A stretch of DNA of 6,770 nucleotides from Actinomycetota bacterium. GTDB taxonomy: Bacteria > Actinomycetota > Geothermincolia > Fen-727 > JAQURN01. The notes below the pieces were generated by a model that did no database searches, had not been told where the DNA came from, and saw nothing but the letters and a program-made list of their open reading frames with translations. The stretch lies in the NCBI GenBank assembly GCA_028715585.1, contig JAQURN010000073.1:1-6770 (forward strand), read 5' to 3'. Both the position numbers and the translations under genes were made by a program. Shown one piece after another: positions 1-5,258 of the stretch. Within the stretch, counting starts at the first letter, position 1, and every line of letters begins with the position of its first letter.

Positions 1-118
1 CAACCGTGACGCCAGGCCAGTTTCCCACGTGCTGCCTTGCGCCGGTCAGATTGTTGAAGAGTGTTGTCTTGCCCACATTGGGGTTCCCCGCGAGGGCAAC
101 CACAACCTTCTCTTTCAC
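1..118 (-). CDS. feoB: Ferrous iron transport protein B, N-terminal fragment
   Basis: FeoB is an inner-membrane Fe(II) transporter with an N-terminal cytosolic G domain. Only the first 39 codons are in the window; the gene continues past the left edge. Residues 11-18 read GNPNVGKT, the P-loop (G1) of FeoB, followed by TLFNNLTG and by the FeoB-typical stretch [10 protein letters not shown] at 30-39, which leads into switch I (G2). The start is GTG at 118-116, overlapping the TGA stop of the upstream feoA by four bases (GTGA), so translation is probably coupled. A GAGGAGG ribosome binding site at 129-135 lies inside the end of feoA, ten bases from the start. The membrane permease domain is not visible, so intactness of the full gene cannot be judged. 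Family assignment is very secure. Confidence 0.96.
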   Translation of the reverse strand, partial: MKEKVVVALAGNPNVGKTTLFNNLTGARQHVGNWPGVTV

Positions 119-354
119 CCTGAGTTTACCTCCTCGACCATGATTTTGTGTGCCATTCCTCTTCCAAGTGCCAATCTAGAGCTCTTGAGCTCTATCAAGA
201 CAGGTCCCCGCTCTTGTTTCTGCACGAGCCTTATGCGAGTTCCGGGCATAAGTCCCATGTCTGCGAGCCGCTTTTGTAAACCGATTCCTCCCCTTATCTC
301 GGTGATGTCTAAGACGCTGCCGACTGTGGCAAGGCTTAGTGGCATGCCTTTCAT
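115..354 (-). CDS. feoA: FeoA-family protein, second copy (79 aa)
   Basis: FeoA proteins are small cytosolic SH3-like proteins that assist or regulate FeoB. This 79-residue product has the family layout: a leader with DITEIRGG (residues 16-23), the hallmark [15 protein letters not shown] (30-44), then a beta-rich second half with GPVLIEL and the closing [15 protein letters not shown]. The ATG at 354-352 is preceded by GGAGGTGG (364-371) at a nine-base spacing, which favours it over the ATG three codons later. It starts four bases after the stop of the upstream feoA and overlaps the feoB start. It is more basic than its neighbour copy and only distantly similar to it, so the two are old paralogues rather than a recent duplication. 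The family call is firm; which of the two copies acts on FeoB is unknown. Confidence 0.93.
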   Translation of the reverse strand: MKGMPLSLATVGSVLDITEIRGGIGLQKRLADMGLMPGTRIRLVQKQERGPVLIELKSSRLALGRGMAHKIMVEEVNSG

Positions 355-358
355 GTTC

Positions 359-577
359 TTATTCCACCTCCACTGTAACGCCCGCCGCTTCGTCTTTGCG
401 AAGGGTCAGATTATAGCCTCTGATGCTAATCTCAATTGGGTCGCCCAGGGGAGCGACCCTTACCACCTCAAGCTTCGCGCCCTTCACCAATCCCATGTCC
501 ATTAGCCGCCTACCTCCGCGGACCTTGGTGATTGTCCCTTTGTCGCCTGGCTTGAGATTATTCAATGCTTTCTCCAT
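359..577 (-). CDS. feoA: FeoA-family protein, first copy (72 aa)
   Basis: First gene of the feo transcription unit. The 72-residue protein has the FeoA pattern: LKPGDKGTITKVRGG at residues 8-22, RLMDMGLVKGAKLEVVRVAP at 24-43, and GDPIEISIRGYNLTLRKDEA at 45-64, a closing beta strand set typical of the SH3-like fold. The ATG at 577-575 follows AAAGGAGA with about six bases of spacing. Upstream lie 102 bases that separate it from the regulator gene and hold an inverted-repeat operator (624-639). A standalone FeoA is expected to bind the cytosolic side of FeoB; here two are encoded one after the other. High confidence in the family. Confidence 0.94.
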   Translation of the reverse strand: MEKALNNLKPGDKGTITKVRGGRRLMDMGLVKGAKLEVVRVAPLGDPIEISIRGYNLTLRKDEAAGVTVEVE

Positions 578-604
578 TGCAGTCTCCTTTTTCGGTGCAT
601 TCAG

Positions 605-630
605 AGCTTAAACATCGATAAATGTTAGCT
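605..630. repeat. Imperfect inverted repeat overlapping the feo operator
   Basis: Arms AGCT(TA)AACAT at 605-615 and ATGTTAGCT at 622-630 are complementary over nine pairs, with a two-base bulge (609-610) and a six-base loop (CGATAA). It shares bases with the left half of the GTTAG-N6-CTAAC operator. It could be a second protein-binding palindrome, a leader hairpin, or chance in AT-rich DNA. There is no T-tract after it on the minus strand, so it does not look like a terminator for the regulator gene. Confidence 0.3.
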
Positions 631-649
631 TTGTCTAACTTTTCGCCAA
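622..649 (-). promoter_or_regulatory. Candidate sigma-70-type promoter of the feo genes
   Basis: On the minus strand, TTGGCG (649-644) and TAACAT (627-622) are spaced by 16 bases, each matching four of six consensus positions. If real, the operator at 624-639 fills the spacer and covers the -10 box, a classic repressor arrangement. The match is modest and other -10 boxes nearby are possible. Confidence 0.35.
624..639. promoter_or_regulatory. Putative DtxR-family operator upstream of feoA
   Basis: GTTAG (624-628), six bases, CTAAC (635-639): a perfect 5-bp inverted repeat. The identical arms with the same spacing occur upstream of the regulator gene at 1178-1193. The TTAG...CTAA core resembles operators known for DtxR/IdeR-type repressors. 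It lies 47 bases upstream of the feoA start, which suits metal-dependent repression of feo. Confidence 0.72.
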
Positions 650-679
650 ATAGTATGTCCACATTCCTACTTCTCTTGG

Positions 680-1162
680 TTAGCTTTCTACACTTCTTGT
701 TTTTCTCTCGAGGTCTTCGTGATAACGGTCGAGATTTTCCTGGTAATACCGCAGTTTCTCGAGCCGCTTGTTTGCCCCAGGGCTCGCAAGGATGAACTCA
801 GCCAAGCCTTCGAGCTTGCTTTTCGTTTCATCGCTTAGAGAGTGTTCCATGCGACAGGCATCCCGCTTGGCGGTCTCTTCGCCAACTCCCAGGATATCAA
901 CCAGCAGAACCACCAGAAGTTGGTGCTTCTCTAAAACCTTTTCGGCAAGTTTGCGCCCCGCTGAAGTCAAGCTCACGTCTCCGTAGCCCTCATGCACTAC
1001 CAATCCACGCTTTGAGAGTTTCTTGAGCGCATAACTGACGCTTGGTTTGGTTACGCCAAGGAAATCACTGATGGAAGTCACCCTTGCTGCCCCACTTTTT
1101 CTTGTGAGAAGAAGGATAGCCTCTAGATAGTCCTCCATGCTGGCTGTTTGTTCTTCTACCAT
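680..1162 (-). CDS. DtxR/MntR-family metal-dependent transcriptional regulator (160 aa)
   Basis: Cytosolic metal-sensing repressor, probably of the adjacent feo genes. Residues 8-70 form the winged helix-turn-helix: SMEDYLEAI (8-16), the recognition part DFLGVTKPSVSYALKKLSKRG (33-53), and the wing YGDVSLTSAGR (60-70). Residues 80-111 form the metal-binding and dimerisation domain: H80, then C103-R-M-E106-H107-SLSDE. No C-terminal SH3-like domain is present, so the architecture is MntR-like rather than DtxR-like; residues 132-160 are a charged tail. By alignment from memory, D11 and E14 match MntR metal ligands (D8, E11), while C103 matches the DtxR Cys rather than the MntR Glu, so metal choice cannot be read off. 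The ATG at 1162 has only a weak ribosome site (CAGG). An operator-like repeat lies 15 bases upstream of the start. Iron (or manganese) sensing is inferred from the feo neighbours. Confidence 0.93.
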   Translation of the reverse strand: MVEEQTASMEDYLEAILLLTRKSGAARVTSISDFLGVTKPSVSYALKKLSKRGLVVHEGYGDVSLTSAGRKLAEKVLEKHQLLVVLLVDILGVGEETAKRDACRMEHSLSDETKSKLEGLAEFILASPGANKRLEKLRYYQENLDRYHEDLERKTRSVES

Positions 1163-1177
1163 TGCGCGCCTGTAATA

Positions 1178-1193
1178 GTTAGACTACTCTAAC
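1178..1193. promoter_or_regulatory. Putative DtxR-family operator upstream of the regulator gene
   Basis: GTTAG (1178-1182), six bases, CTAAC (1189-1193): the same arms and spacing as the repeat in front of feoA. It sits just downstream of a good candidate promoter and 15 bases before the regulator start, so bound repressor would block initiation. Negative autoregulation is the natural reading. Confidence 0.72.
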
Positions 1194-1200
1194 AAATATG

Positions 1201-1229
1201 AGTATAAAGCGTTGGCTCTGGCTCATCAA
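1201..1229 (-). promoter_or_regulatory. Candidate promoter of the DtxR-family regulator gene
   Basis: On the minus strand, TTGATG (1229-1224) and TATACT (1206-1201) are separated by 17 bases; they match four and five of six sigma-70 consensus positions. The predicted transcription start (about 1194) falls at the edge of the operator at 1178-1193. This is the best promoter candidate in the window. Confidence 0.55.
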
Positions 1230-1267
1230 CCATTTTGTACTTCCCTTAAGGATAGAAAATGTGAGAA

Positions 1268-1273
1268 TATATT
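1268..1273 (+). promoter_or_regulatory. Possible -10 element of the lipoprotein-hydrolase cluster
   Basis: TATATT lies about 75 bases upstream of the lipoprotein start, in the 187-base region between the divergent genes. No convincing -35 box is seen 16-18 bases upstream, so this is weak. Some promoter is expected here because the plus-strand cluster begins at 1350. Confidence 0.22.
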
Positions 1274-1334
1274 CGTACGCGTTTGGACGGTTGGCGGCTC
1301 GCGGGCATCATGCGGGTCGGGGAGGATGAATCTC

Positions 1335-1343
1335 AAGGAGGAG
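1335..1343 (+). promoter_or_regulatory. Ribosome binding site fixing the lipoprotein start
   Basis: AAGGAGGAG, six bases before the ATG at 1350. It settles the choice against an in-frame start at 1212, which would place 46 uncharacteristic residues in front of the signal peptide. Confidence 0.8.
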
Positions 1344-1349
1344 AAGACA

Positions 1350-1931
1350 ATGGCAAGAAAAAAGAAATTTTCTGCTGGCAGAGTTTTGGTTTCTCTTATT
1401 GTTGCACTCTCGATGCTTTTAGTGACGGGTTGCGGGGCACCGGTCGAGGAAGCCAAGGAGTACATGAAGAAGGGCGACGACCTTTCGGTAAGGCTTAAGT
1501 CTTATACCGACGAAGCTAAGTACGACGCAGTCGCGATTGCCGCGCAATTCGGGGTTCAACTTGCCGCAACCGGAGAGGTTGATTATAAGACTGCCGCTGC
1601 TGAGGGTAAGAATCAGATAAGCAAGCTTATCCGAGATGGACGCAAGGCGAAGGAAGAGTACGAAAAAATATTAGAACTCAAAGACGTCGAGGATTACAAA
1701 AATTATGCGGAGCTTCGAATCAAAGCCATCGATTCATCTATTGCTACCCTTGAGGGAGTCAGTGACCTCCTTACGGAGATAGAGGAAACCACAGACAAAC
1801 CCGCTGACGTTGCTGAAGCATGGCTGAAGGAAAACCCGAAGGTAATTGGAGAGCTTGCGAAATCCGTTGCCTACTGGACTGAAGCTGAGGTCACCAAGAG
1901 AAAGAAAAATTTGGAAGGAACCGAGCAATAA
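1350..1931 (+). CDS. Small helical lipoprotein of unknown function (193 aa)
   Basis: The N-terminus is a clear lipoprotein signal: a basic stretch ARKKK (residues 2-6), a hydrophobic segment from V12 to V25, and the lipobox V-T-G-C with the acylated cysteine at position 28. The mature part (about 166 residues) is rich in Lys, Glu, Asp and Ala, has almost no aromatic core, and looks largely alpha-helical; it contains no catalytic motif or further cysteine that I recognise. It should be anchored on the outer face of the cytoplasmic membrane, or in the outer membrane if the cell has one. It is the first gene of a plus-strand cluster, 44 bases before an M19 dipeptidase gene, so an envelope or peptide-related role is possible but unproven. 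No family recognised. Confidence 0.82.
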   Translation: MARKKKFSAGRVLVSLIVALSMLLVTGCGAPVEEAKEYMKKGDDLSVRLKSYTDEAKYDAVAIAAQFGVQLAATGEVDYKTAAAEGKNQISKLIRDGRKAKEEYEKILELKDVEDYKNYAELRIKAIDSSIATLEGVSDLLTEIEETTDKPADVAEAWLKENPKVIGELAKSVAYWTEAEVTKRKKNLEGTEQ

Positions 1932-1961
1932 ACTAATCCTTTGGCAAAAGAAGTGATTCTG

Positions 1962-1968
1962 AAGGGGG
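1962..1968 (+). promoter_or_regulatory. Ribosome binding site supporting a TTG start
   Basis: AAGGGGG, seven bases before TTG at 1976. A nearby ATG (1980-1982) is in another frame and cannot start the dipeptidase, so TTG is the supported start. Confidence 0.7.
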
Positions 1969-1975
1969 TAGTCCA

Positions 1976-3028
1976 TTGAATGTAGAGGGGCGCAAGCTCA
2001 TAAAGCCGGTGGAAGTAAGCAAGGAAACCCTCGAGTTTCACCGTAATTGTCTGGTGGTTGACCTCCACACCGATTCCATGAACGGGGCGGCGCTGATGAG
2101 GCTGGATATCGCGAAGAGGCACAAACCTCCTTACGGCGTTTTAACTCCCTGGATGCTTCATGCCGATATACCAAAGCTCAAGGAGGGTGGGGTAGATGCC
2201 GTGTTTTTCGGCATAGTCGCGTTCCCATTAATCCCGCGTCCTTATCGGTGGGGCAAAAGAATAATTCGCTTTGCCAAGCGCACGATTGAAGAACACTCCG
2301 ACACTTTTCAGTTAGCGCTCACCCCAGAAGATATAGAGAAAGCCCATGCCTCTGGCAAAATTGCCGCTCTCCTTTGTGTCGAGGGAATGCACATTCTTTC
2401 TGGCGAGCTCAACAACATCGTAAATCTCTACAACGAGGGAGTTCGATATATCACCATGGCTCACTTCCACAACAGCCGTTTCGCCGTATCCTCAGCCGAT
2501 GTATTCAAGCGAAGAGCTTCTCTGGGAATTCCTGGGTTGGAGGCGATAAAGCTGATGAATGAGTTGGGGATGATGATAGATGTTACTCACACCCATACCG
2601 ACCTCATTGATGAAATAGCAAGAAGAAGCAAGCAACCTATCATCGCAAGCCATGCCGCCACTCGCGGAGTTTCGCCGATTTTTCGAAACCTCAGCGACCG
2701 TGACATAAAAGACATCGCCTCCACAGGCGGGGTGATTGGGCTGATGTATGCCGCCGAGTGGCTTACCAAGGATCCTAGAACACCGCACCTGGAAGTTGTT
2801 GTTGACCATGCTGATTACATCAAGAAGCTTGTTGGAAGCGAGTATCTGGCACTTGGTTCTGACTGGGATGGGCTTGTGAAGACTCCTGACGGCATGAGGG
2901 ATGCTTCTGACCTCCCAGCCTTGACTCAGCTCTTTTTCAATCGCGGCTATAGTGAGGACGAAGTCAGAGGAATACTCGGCCTTAATTTCATGCGGGTGTT
3001 CAAAGAGGTTTCCTCTAACCGCCGTTAG
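1976..3028 (+). CDS. Peptidase M19 family metallodipeptidase (membrane/renal dipeptidase type)
   Basis: M19 enzymes are TIM-barrel, di-zinc hydrolases of the amidohydrolase superfamily that cleave dipeptides, some with D-residues at the C-terminal side. The 350-residue protein has the ordered motifs: DLHTD with H31 and D33; VEG with the bridging E136; the substrate-site region MAHFHN with H163; DVTH with H205; SHAATRG with H226 and R230; and GSDWDG with D296. The closing GLNFMRVF (335-342) matches the family's G-x-N-x-x-R-V end. All expected zinc ligands are present and length is usual for bacterial members, so it should be active. There is no signal peptide, so it is probably cytosolic, unlike the mammalian enzyme. 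The start is TTG with a good ribosome site. It lies between a lipoprotein gene and a 74-residue protein gene. Substrate is unknown; dipeptide or cell-wall peptide turnover is plausible. Confidence 0.92.
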   Translation: MNVEGRKLIKPVEVSKETLEFHRNCLVVDLHTDSMNGAALMRLDIAKRHKPPYGVLTPWMLHADIPKLKEGGVDAVFFGIVAFPLIPRPYRWGKRIIRFAKRTIEEHSDTFQLALTPEDIEKAHASGKIAALLCVEGMHILSGELNNIVNLYNEGVRYITMAHFHNSRFAVSSADVFKRRASLGIPGLEAIKLMNELGMMIDVTHTHTDLIDEIARRSKQPIIASHAATRGVSPIFRNLSDRDIKDIASTGGVIGLMYAAEWLTKDPRTPHLEVVVDHADYIKKLVGSEYLALGSDWDGLVKTPDGMRDASDLPALTQLFFNRGYSEDEVRGILGLNFMRVFKEVSSNRR

Positions 3029-3042
3029 TCAAGGAGGAACGA

Positions 3043-3267
3043 GTGGCTAGAACTTGGGCGATTTCCTTCGATGAAGGTGACAGGATGGAGCTCGAGCGCA
3101 TAATCATGGATGAGGATTCCGCCTCCGCGTTCGAGTTTCTTCAGAAGGTTGTTTACAAGCAGGTTAAAGAGTCGGAAAAACCCGGCAGCTGCTATCACGA
3201 TGTCTCAAAACCTGTGAGCAAAGTCGAAAGGCCAATTCAGAAACACAAGGAACTTGGTCGTTGTTGA
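3043..3267 (+). CDS. Uncharacterised 74-residue protein
   Basis: The GTG start at 3043 follows AAGGAGGAA (3031-3039), a near-perfect ribosome site, and the gene begins 14 bases after the dipeptidase stop, so it is very likely translated. The first half (residues 4-45) is a compact sequence with TWAISFDEGDRMELERIIM and then AFEFLQKVVYKQVKE, suggestive of a beta strand followed by two amphipathic helices. The tail (46-74) is Lys-, Pro- and Ser-rich, probably disordered, with cysteines at 50 and 74. There is no signal peptide, membrane segment or DNA-binding motif. I do not recognise the family. The position, between a dipeptidase and an alpha/beta hydrolase, gives no specific hint of function. 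Confidence 0.75.
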   Translation: MARTWAISFDEGDRMELERIIMDEDSASAFEFLQKVVYKQVKESEKPGSCYHDVSKPVSKVERPIQKHKELGRC

Positions 3268-3309
3268 TTCTCGGGTCATTGGTTTGTTGAAAGTGGGAAA
3301 GGGGTAACG

Positions 3310-4194
3310 ATGATTAATCTCGATTCACACACGAAGTTTACCCAAATCGATGGACAGAAAATCAGGTATTTCGATGAGGGCGAAGGCGAGCCTATTTTAT
3401 TCGTCCACGGCTTGGGAGGCTCGATGTCTAACTGGCTTCCATCCCTAGAGTTTTTGCCAGCCCACTTCCGGGTTGTATCGCTTGACCTCCCTGGTTTCGG
3501 CAAGTCCCGCCCGGCTCTTCAGGGTATAAGCCTGGGGCATTATGAGTCGGTTATCAGAAAATTTCTTTCCTCTCGCGGCATCGAGAGCGCGTGTGTGGTT
3601 GGCAACTCGATGGGCGGCATGATTACGCTCCATCTCGCTCTCTATGCTCCCGAACTTGTGGAAAGCATGGTACTGGTGGACGCCGTGGGCGGCTACCAGT
3701 TTCCAGCACCGCTCAGATGGGCGATGAACGAGATTCCATTCGATTGGCTTCGGAAAGGAGTTATTCTCCAGTACCGCCTTCTGCGCCACAGGTTTGCCTA
3801 TCGCCTCGCGGGCTTTTATCTCTTCAATGAATACACCGAAAATCTTCTCGCGGAGGCAGGGGAAGTTCTCGACGACCCTGACCTCGAGGATTACCTTAAA
3901 CTTTACGTAGATGGCTTGCGCATGTGCGTGGAGGTTTCTTATCAGCATAGGCTTTCAGAGATAGATATTCCGACGCTCATAATTTGGGGACAGCATGACG
4001 CGGGGATTCCATTGTGGATTGGGCAGAAGCTCAACAGAGGCATAAAAGGGTCTTACCTAGCTGCTTTTCCCGATGCGGCGCACGTGCCGCAACTAGACCA
4101 GCCTTTCCTTTTTAACGATACCTTGAAGAGATTCTTAAGGGGAGTTGGCTCTAAGAGCTCGGCAATGCCCGAAGAGAAAATTAGAGAAGCTTAA
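3310..4194 (+). CDS. Alpha/beta-fold hydrolase (294 aa)
   Basis: A serine hydrolase of the alpha/beta-hydrolase fold with all expected elements in order: the oxyanion-loop HGLGG at residues 33-37; DLPGFGKS at 59-66; the nucleophile elbow GNSMG with Ser100; a helical cap region from about 135 to 210; the acid Asp230 in IIWGQHD; and the catalytic His258 in DAAHVP. Length and motifs are like esterases, epoxide hydrolases and C-C hydrolases (MhpC/BphD-like), and the substrate cannot be told apart from sequence alone. There is no signal peptide. ATG at 3310 follows AAAGGGGT at a suitable distance; the gene is 42 bases after the 74-residue protein gene and ends 15 bases before the convergent DUF35 gene. 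The last 15 residues after the fold are charged and likely flexible. Confidence 0.92.
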   Translation: MINLDSHTKFTQIDGQKIRYFDEGEGEPILFVHGLGGSMSNWLPSLEFLPAHFRVVSLDLPGFGKSRPALQGISLGHYESVIRKFLSSRGIESACVVGNSMGGMITLHLALYAPELVESMVLVDAVGGYQFPAPLRWAMNEIPFDWLRKGVILQYRLLRHRFAYRLAGFYLFNEYTENLLAEAGEVLDDPDLEDYLKLYVDGLRMCVEVSYQHRLSEIDIPTLIIWGQHDAGIPLWIGQKLNRGIKGSYLAAFPDAAHVPQLDQPFLFNDTLKRFLRGVGSKSSAMPEEKIREA

Positions 4195-4217
4195 AGCGGG
4201 CTTGGCTTTTTAGGCTT
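4187..4217. terminator. Candidate bidirectional terminator between convergent operons
   Basis: Arms 4187-4197 and 4205-4217 can form an 11-pair stem (one G-U pair) with a two-base bulge at 4210-4211 and a seven-base loop. The hairpin covers both stop codons of the convergent genes. The plus-strand right arm carries five T in a row, but there is no strong T-tract after the hairpin on either strand, so function is uncertain. Confidence 0.4.
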
Positions 4218-4683
4218 TCTTGAAACCCTTGATGTCGAAGATGTCTCCGTTGCGCTCTTTCTTTGGCTTCAGTACTGGCTTCAAGCGCATCCCTATCTGG
4301 ATTTCCTCTGGTTGAGCGTCAATCAAGTGAACGAATTTTGCTCCGTCGGTTCCATCCATCTCTATAAGCCCAACCACTTCGGGAGTTTTCTTTGGGGAGC
4401 CATCCATGTTCAGGTGGCAGACAGAGTAGGAGTAGAGTGTTCCCTCGCCGGATACCCCAAGGGTTCCCTCGATTTCGCAGAAGCATTGCTCGCAGAATAC
4501 ACGGCATGGAAAATAGGTGGTTCCACAACGCGGGCACTTCGAGGCTAGAAGTTTTCCCTCTTCTTTAAGGGCACGGAAGAATTTTTCGAACCCGAGGCCG
4601 TAAGTATAGAGATAGTTTACTGGAATCCTTCCCTCGAAATATGAGAGGTCCACGTTTCTTTCAATTCGCTCGGTTAGTCCCAC
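4210..4683 (-). CDS. DUF35-type Zn-ribbon/OB-fold protein, second copy (157 aa)
   Basis: Proteins of this family pair an N-terminal rubredoxin-like zinc ribbon with an OB fold, and typically work as partners of thiolase-fold enzymes, where they help bind or position acyl-CoA. Here residues 32-47 form the usual helix that precedes the ribbon (FEKFFRALKEEGKLLASK); the zinc ligands are C50, C53, C64 and C67; and the OB fold runs from about 70 to 155 (GTLYSYSVCH, PEVVGLIEMDG, IQIGMRLKPVLKP). The start is GTG at 4683 with AAGGAGGAG (4690-4698) six bases upstream, inside the end of the preceding gene; the gap between stop and start is two bases, so the two DUF35 proteins are probably made in a coupled way. 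It is the last gene of the thiolase operon. The family is firm; the reaction it supports is not known. Confidence 0.9.
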   Translation of the reverse strand: MGLTERIERNVDLSYFEGRIPVNYLYTYGLGFEKFFRALKEEGKLLASKCPRCGTTYFPCRVFCEQCFCEIEGTLGVSGEGTLYSYSVCHLNMDGSPKKTPEVVGLIEMDGTDGAKFVHLIDAQPEEIQIGMRLKPVLKPKKERNGDIFDIKGFKKA

Positions 4684-4685
4684 TC

Positions 4686-5243
4686 TTAACTCCTCCTTTT
4701 TGACCCTGTACCGCTCTTGCTCGGATTTCTAAGAGGCTTGAAATACATTATGTCGGTAATTGAGCCTTCTCTTTCTTCCGGCTTTTTCCAGACCGCTTTC
4801 ACCCTCATCCCTATTTTGATTTTCTCCGGTTCTACTTCTCCAAGAAGGTGAAGAATGCCGGTACCTGGAGAGGCGCCGTCAATTTCGATAACGGCTGGAA
4901 GGTGAGGGGGCATCCCTTCGGGTATCCTACTTGCGTCCCAGTTGATGTGGCAGATTGAGAAGGTGTTCACGGTTCCAGTGTCCTTACAATAAACCCATTC
5001 ATCTGTGGGCCTGAAACATAGTTCGCAAAACATGCGGGGGGGAATCATGACACGACCGCACTTGTTGCATTTTCTCGCGATTATCCGTCCTTCCTTTAAC
5101 TCCTTCAAATATCGCCCGATGGCAACCCCGTTGTCCCAGGCATACTCGAGGTCAGGAGTTTGACGGATGGAAAGGACCTTTCCGGCTTCTATATCCTTTT
5201 GCTTCAGGTTTGTAGCTCCGAGCTTGAATTTTTCGAGTTCCAA
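4686..5243 (-). CDS. DUF35-type Zn-ribbon/OB-fold protein, first copy (185 aa)
   Basis: A longer paralogue of the downstream DUF35 protein. About 40 residues precede the helix IGRYLKELKEGRIIARK (42-58). The zinc ribbon has C59, C62, C73 and C76 in the pattern CxxC-x10-CxxC, and the OB fold spans about 82-168 (GTVNTFSICHINWD, LPAVIEIDG, IKIGMRVKAVW, ITDIMYFKP). A basic, Ser/Gly-rich tail (172-185) is probably disordered. The start is TTG at 5243, supported by AAGGGGG at 5250-5256 with a six-base spacing; no in-frame ATG lies near. It begins 15 bases after the thiolase-fold gene, which fits co-assembly of thiolase fold and DUF35 protein, as in archaeal acetoacetyl-CoA thiolase/HMG-CoA synthase complexes and in the Ltp2-ChsH2 steroid aldolase. 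A role in the same complex as its neighbours is inferred. Confidence 0.9.
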   Translation of the reverse strand: MELEKFKLGATNLKQKDIEAGKVLSIRQTPDLEYAWDNGVAIGRYLKELKEGRIIARKCNKCGRVMIPPRMFCELCFRPTDEWVYCKDTGTVNTFSICHINWDASRIPEGMPPHLPAVIEIDGASPGTGILHLLGEVEPEKIKIGMRVKAVWKKPEEREGSITDIMYFKPLRNPSKSGTGSKRRS

Positions 5244-5249
5244 TTTTTG

Positions 5250-5256
5250 CCCCCTT
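5250..5256 (-). promoter_or_regulatory. Ribosome binding site supporting a TTG start of the first DUF35 gene
   Basis: AAGGGGG on the minus strand, six bases before TTG at 5243. It lies in the short gap after the thiolase-fold gene and closely matches the site in front of the TTG-started dipeptidase gene. Confidence 0.65.
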
Positions 5257-5258
5257 CT

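Noticed and set aside
29..505. Plus-strand open frame of 158 codons
   Set aside because: It lies antisense to feoB and both feoA genes, which have clear family motifs and ribosome sites; its own product resembles nothing and has no ribosome site.
1274..1283. Short palindromic bases (CGTACG, ACGCGT) upstream of the lipoprotein gene
   Set aside because: Six-base palindromes of this kind are expected by chance and no second copy or spacing pattern supports a binding site.
1212..1349. N-terminal extension of the lipoprotein gene from an in-frame start at 1212
   Set aside because: It would bury the signal peptide and lipobox 46 residues inside the protein, while the ATG at 1350 has an ideal ribosome site.
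2374..2809. Small open frames on both strands inside the dipeptidase gene
   Set aside because: All lie within the well-conserved M19 coding region and have no supporting signals.
3445..3948. Minus-strand open frame of 167 codons
   Set aside because: Fully antisense to the alpha/beta hydrolase, whose catalytic motifs are intact; composition is that of a shadow frame.
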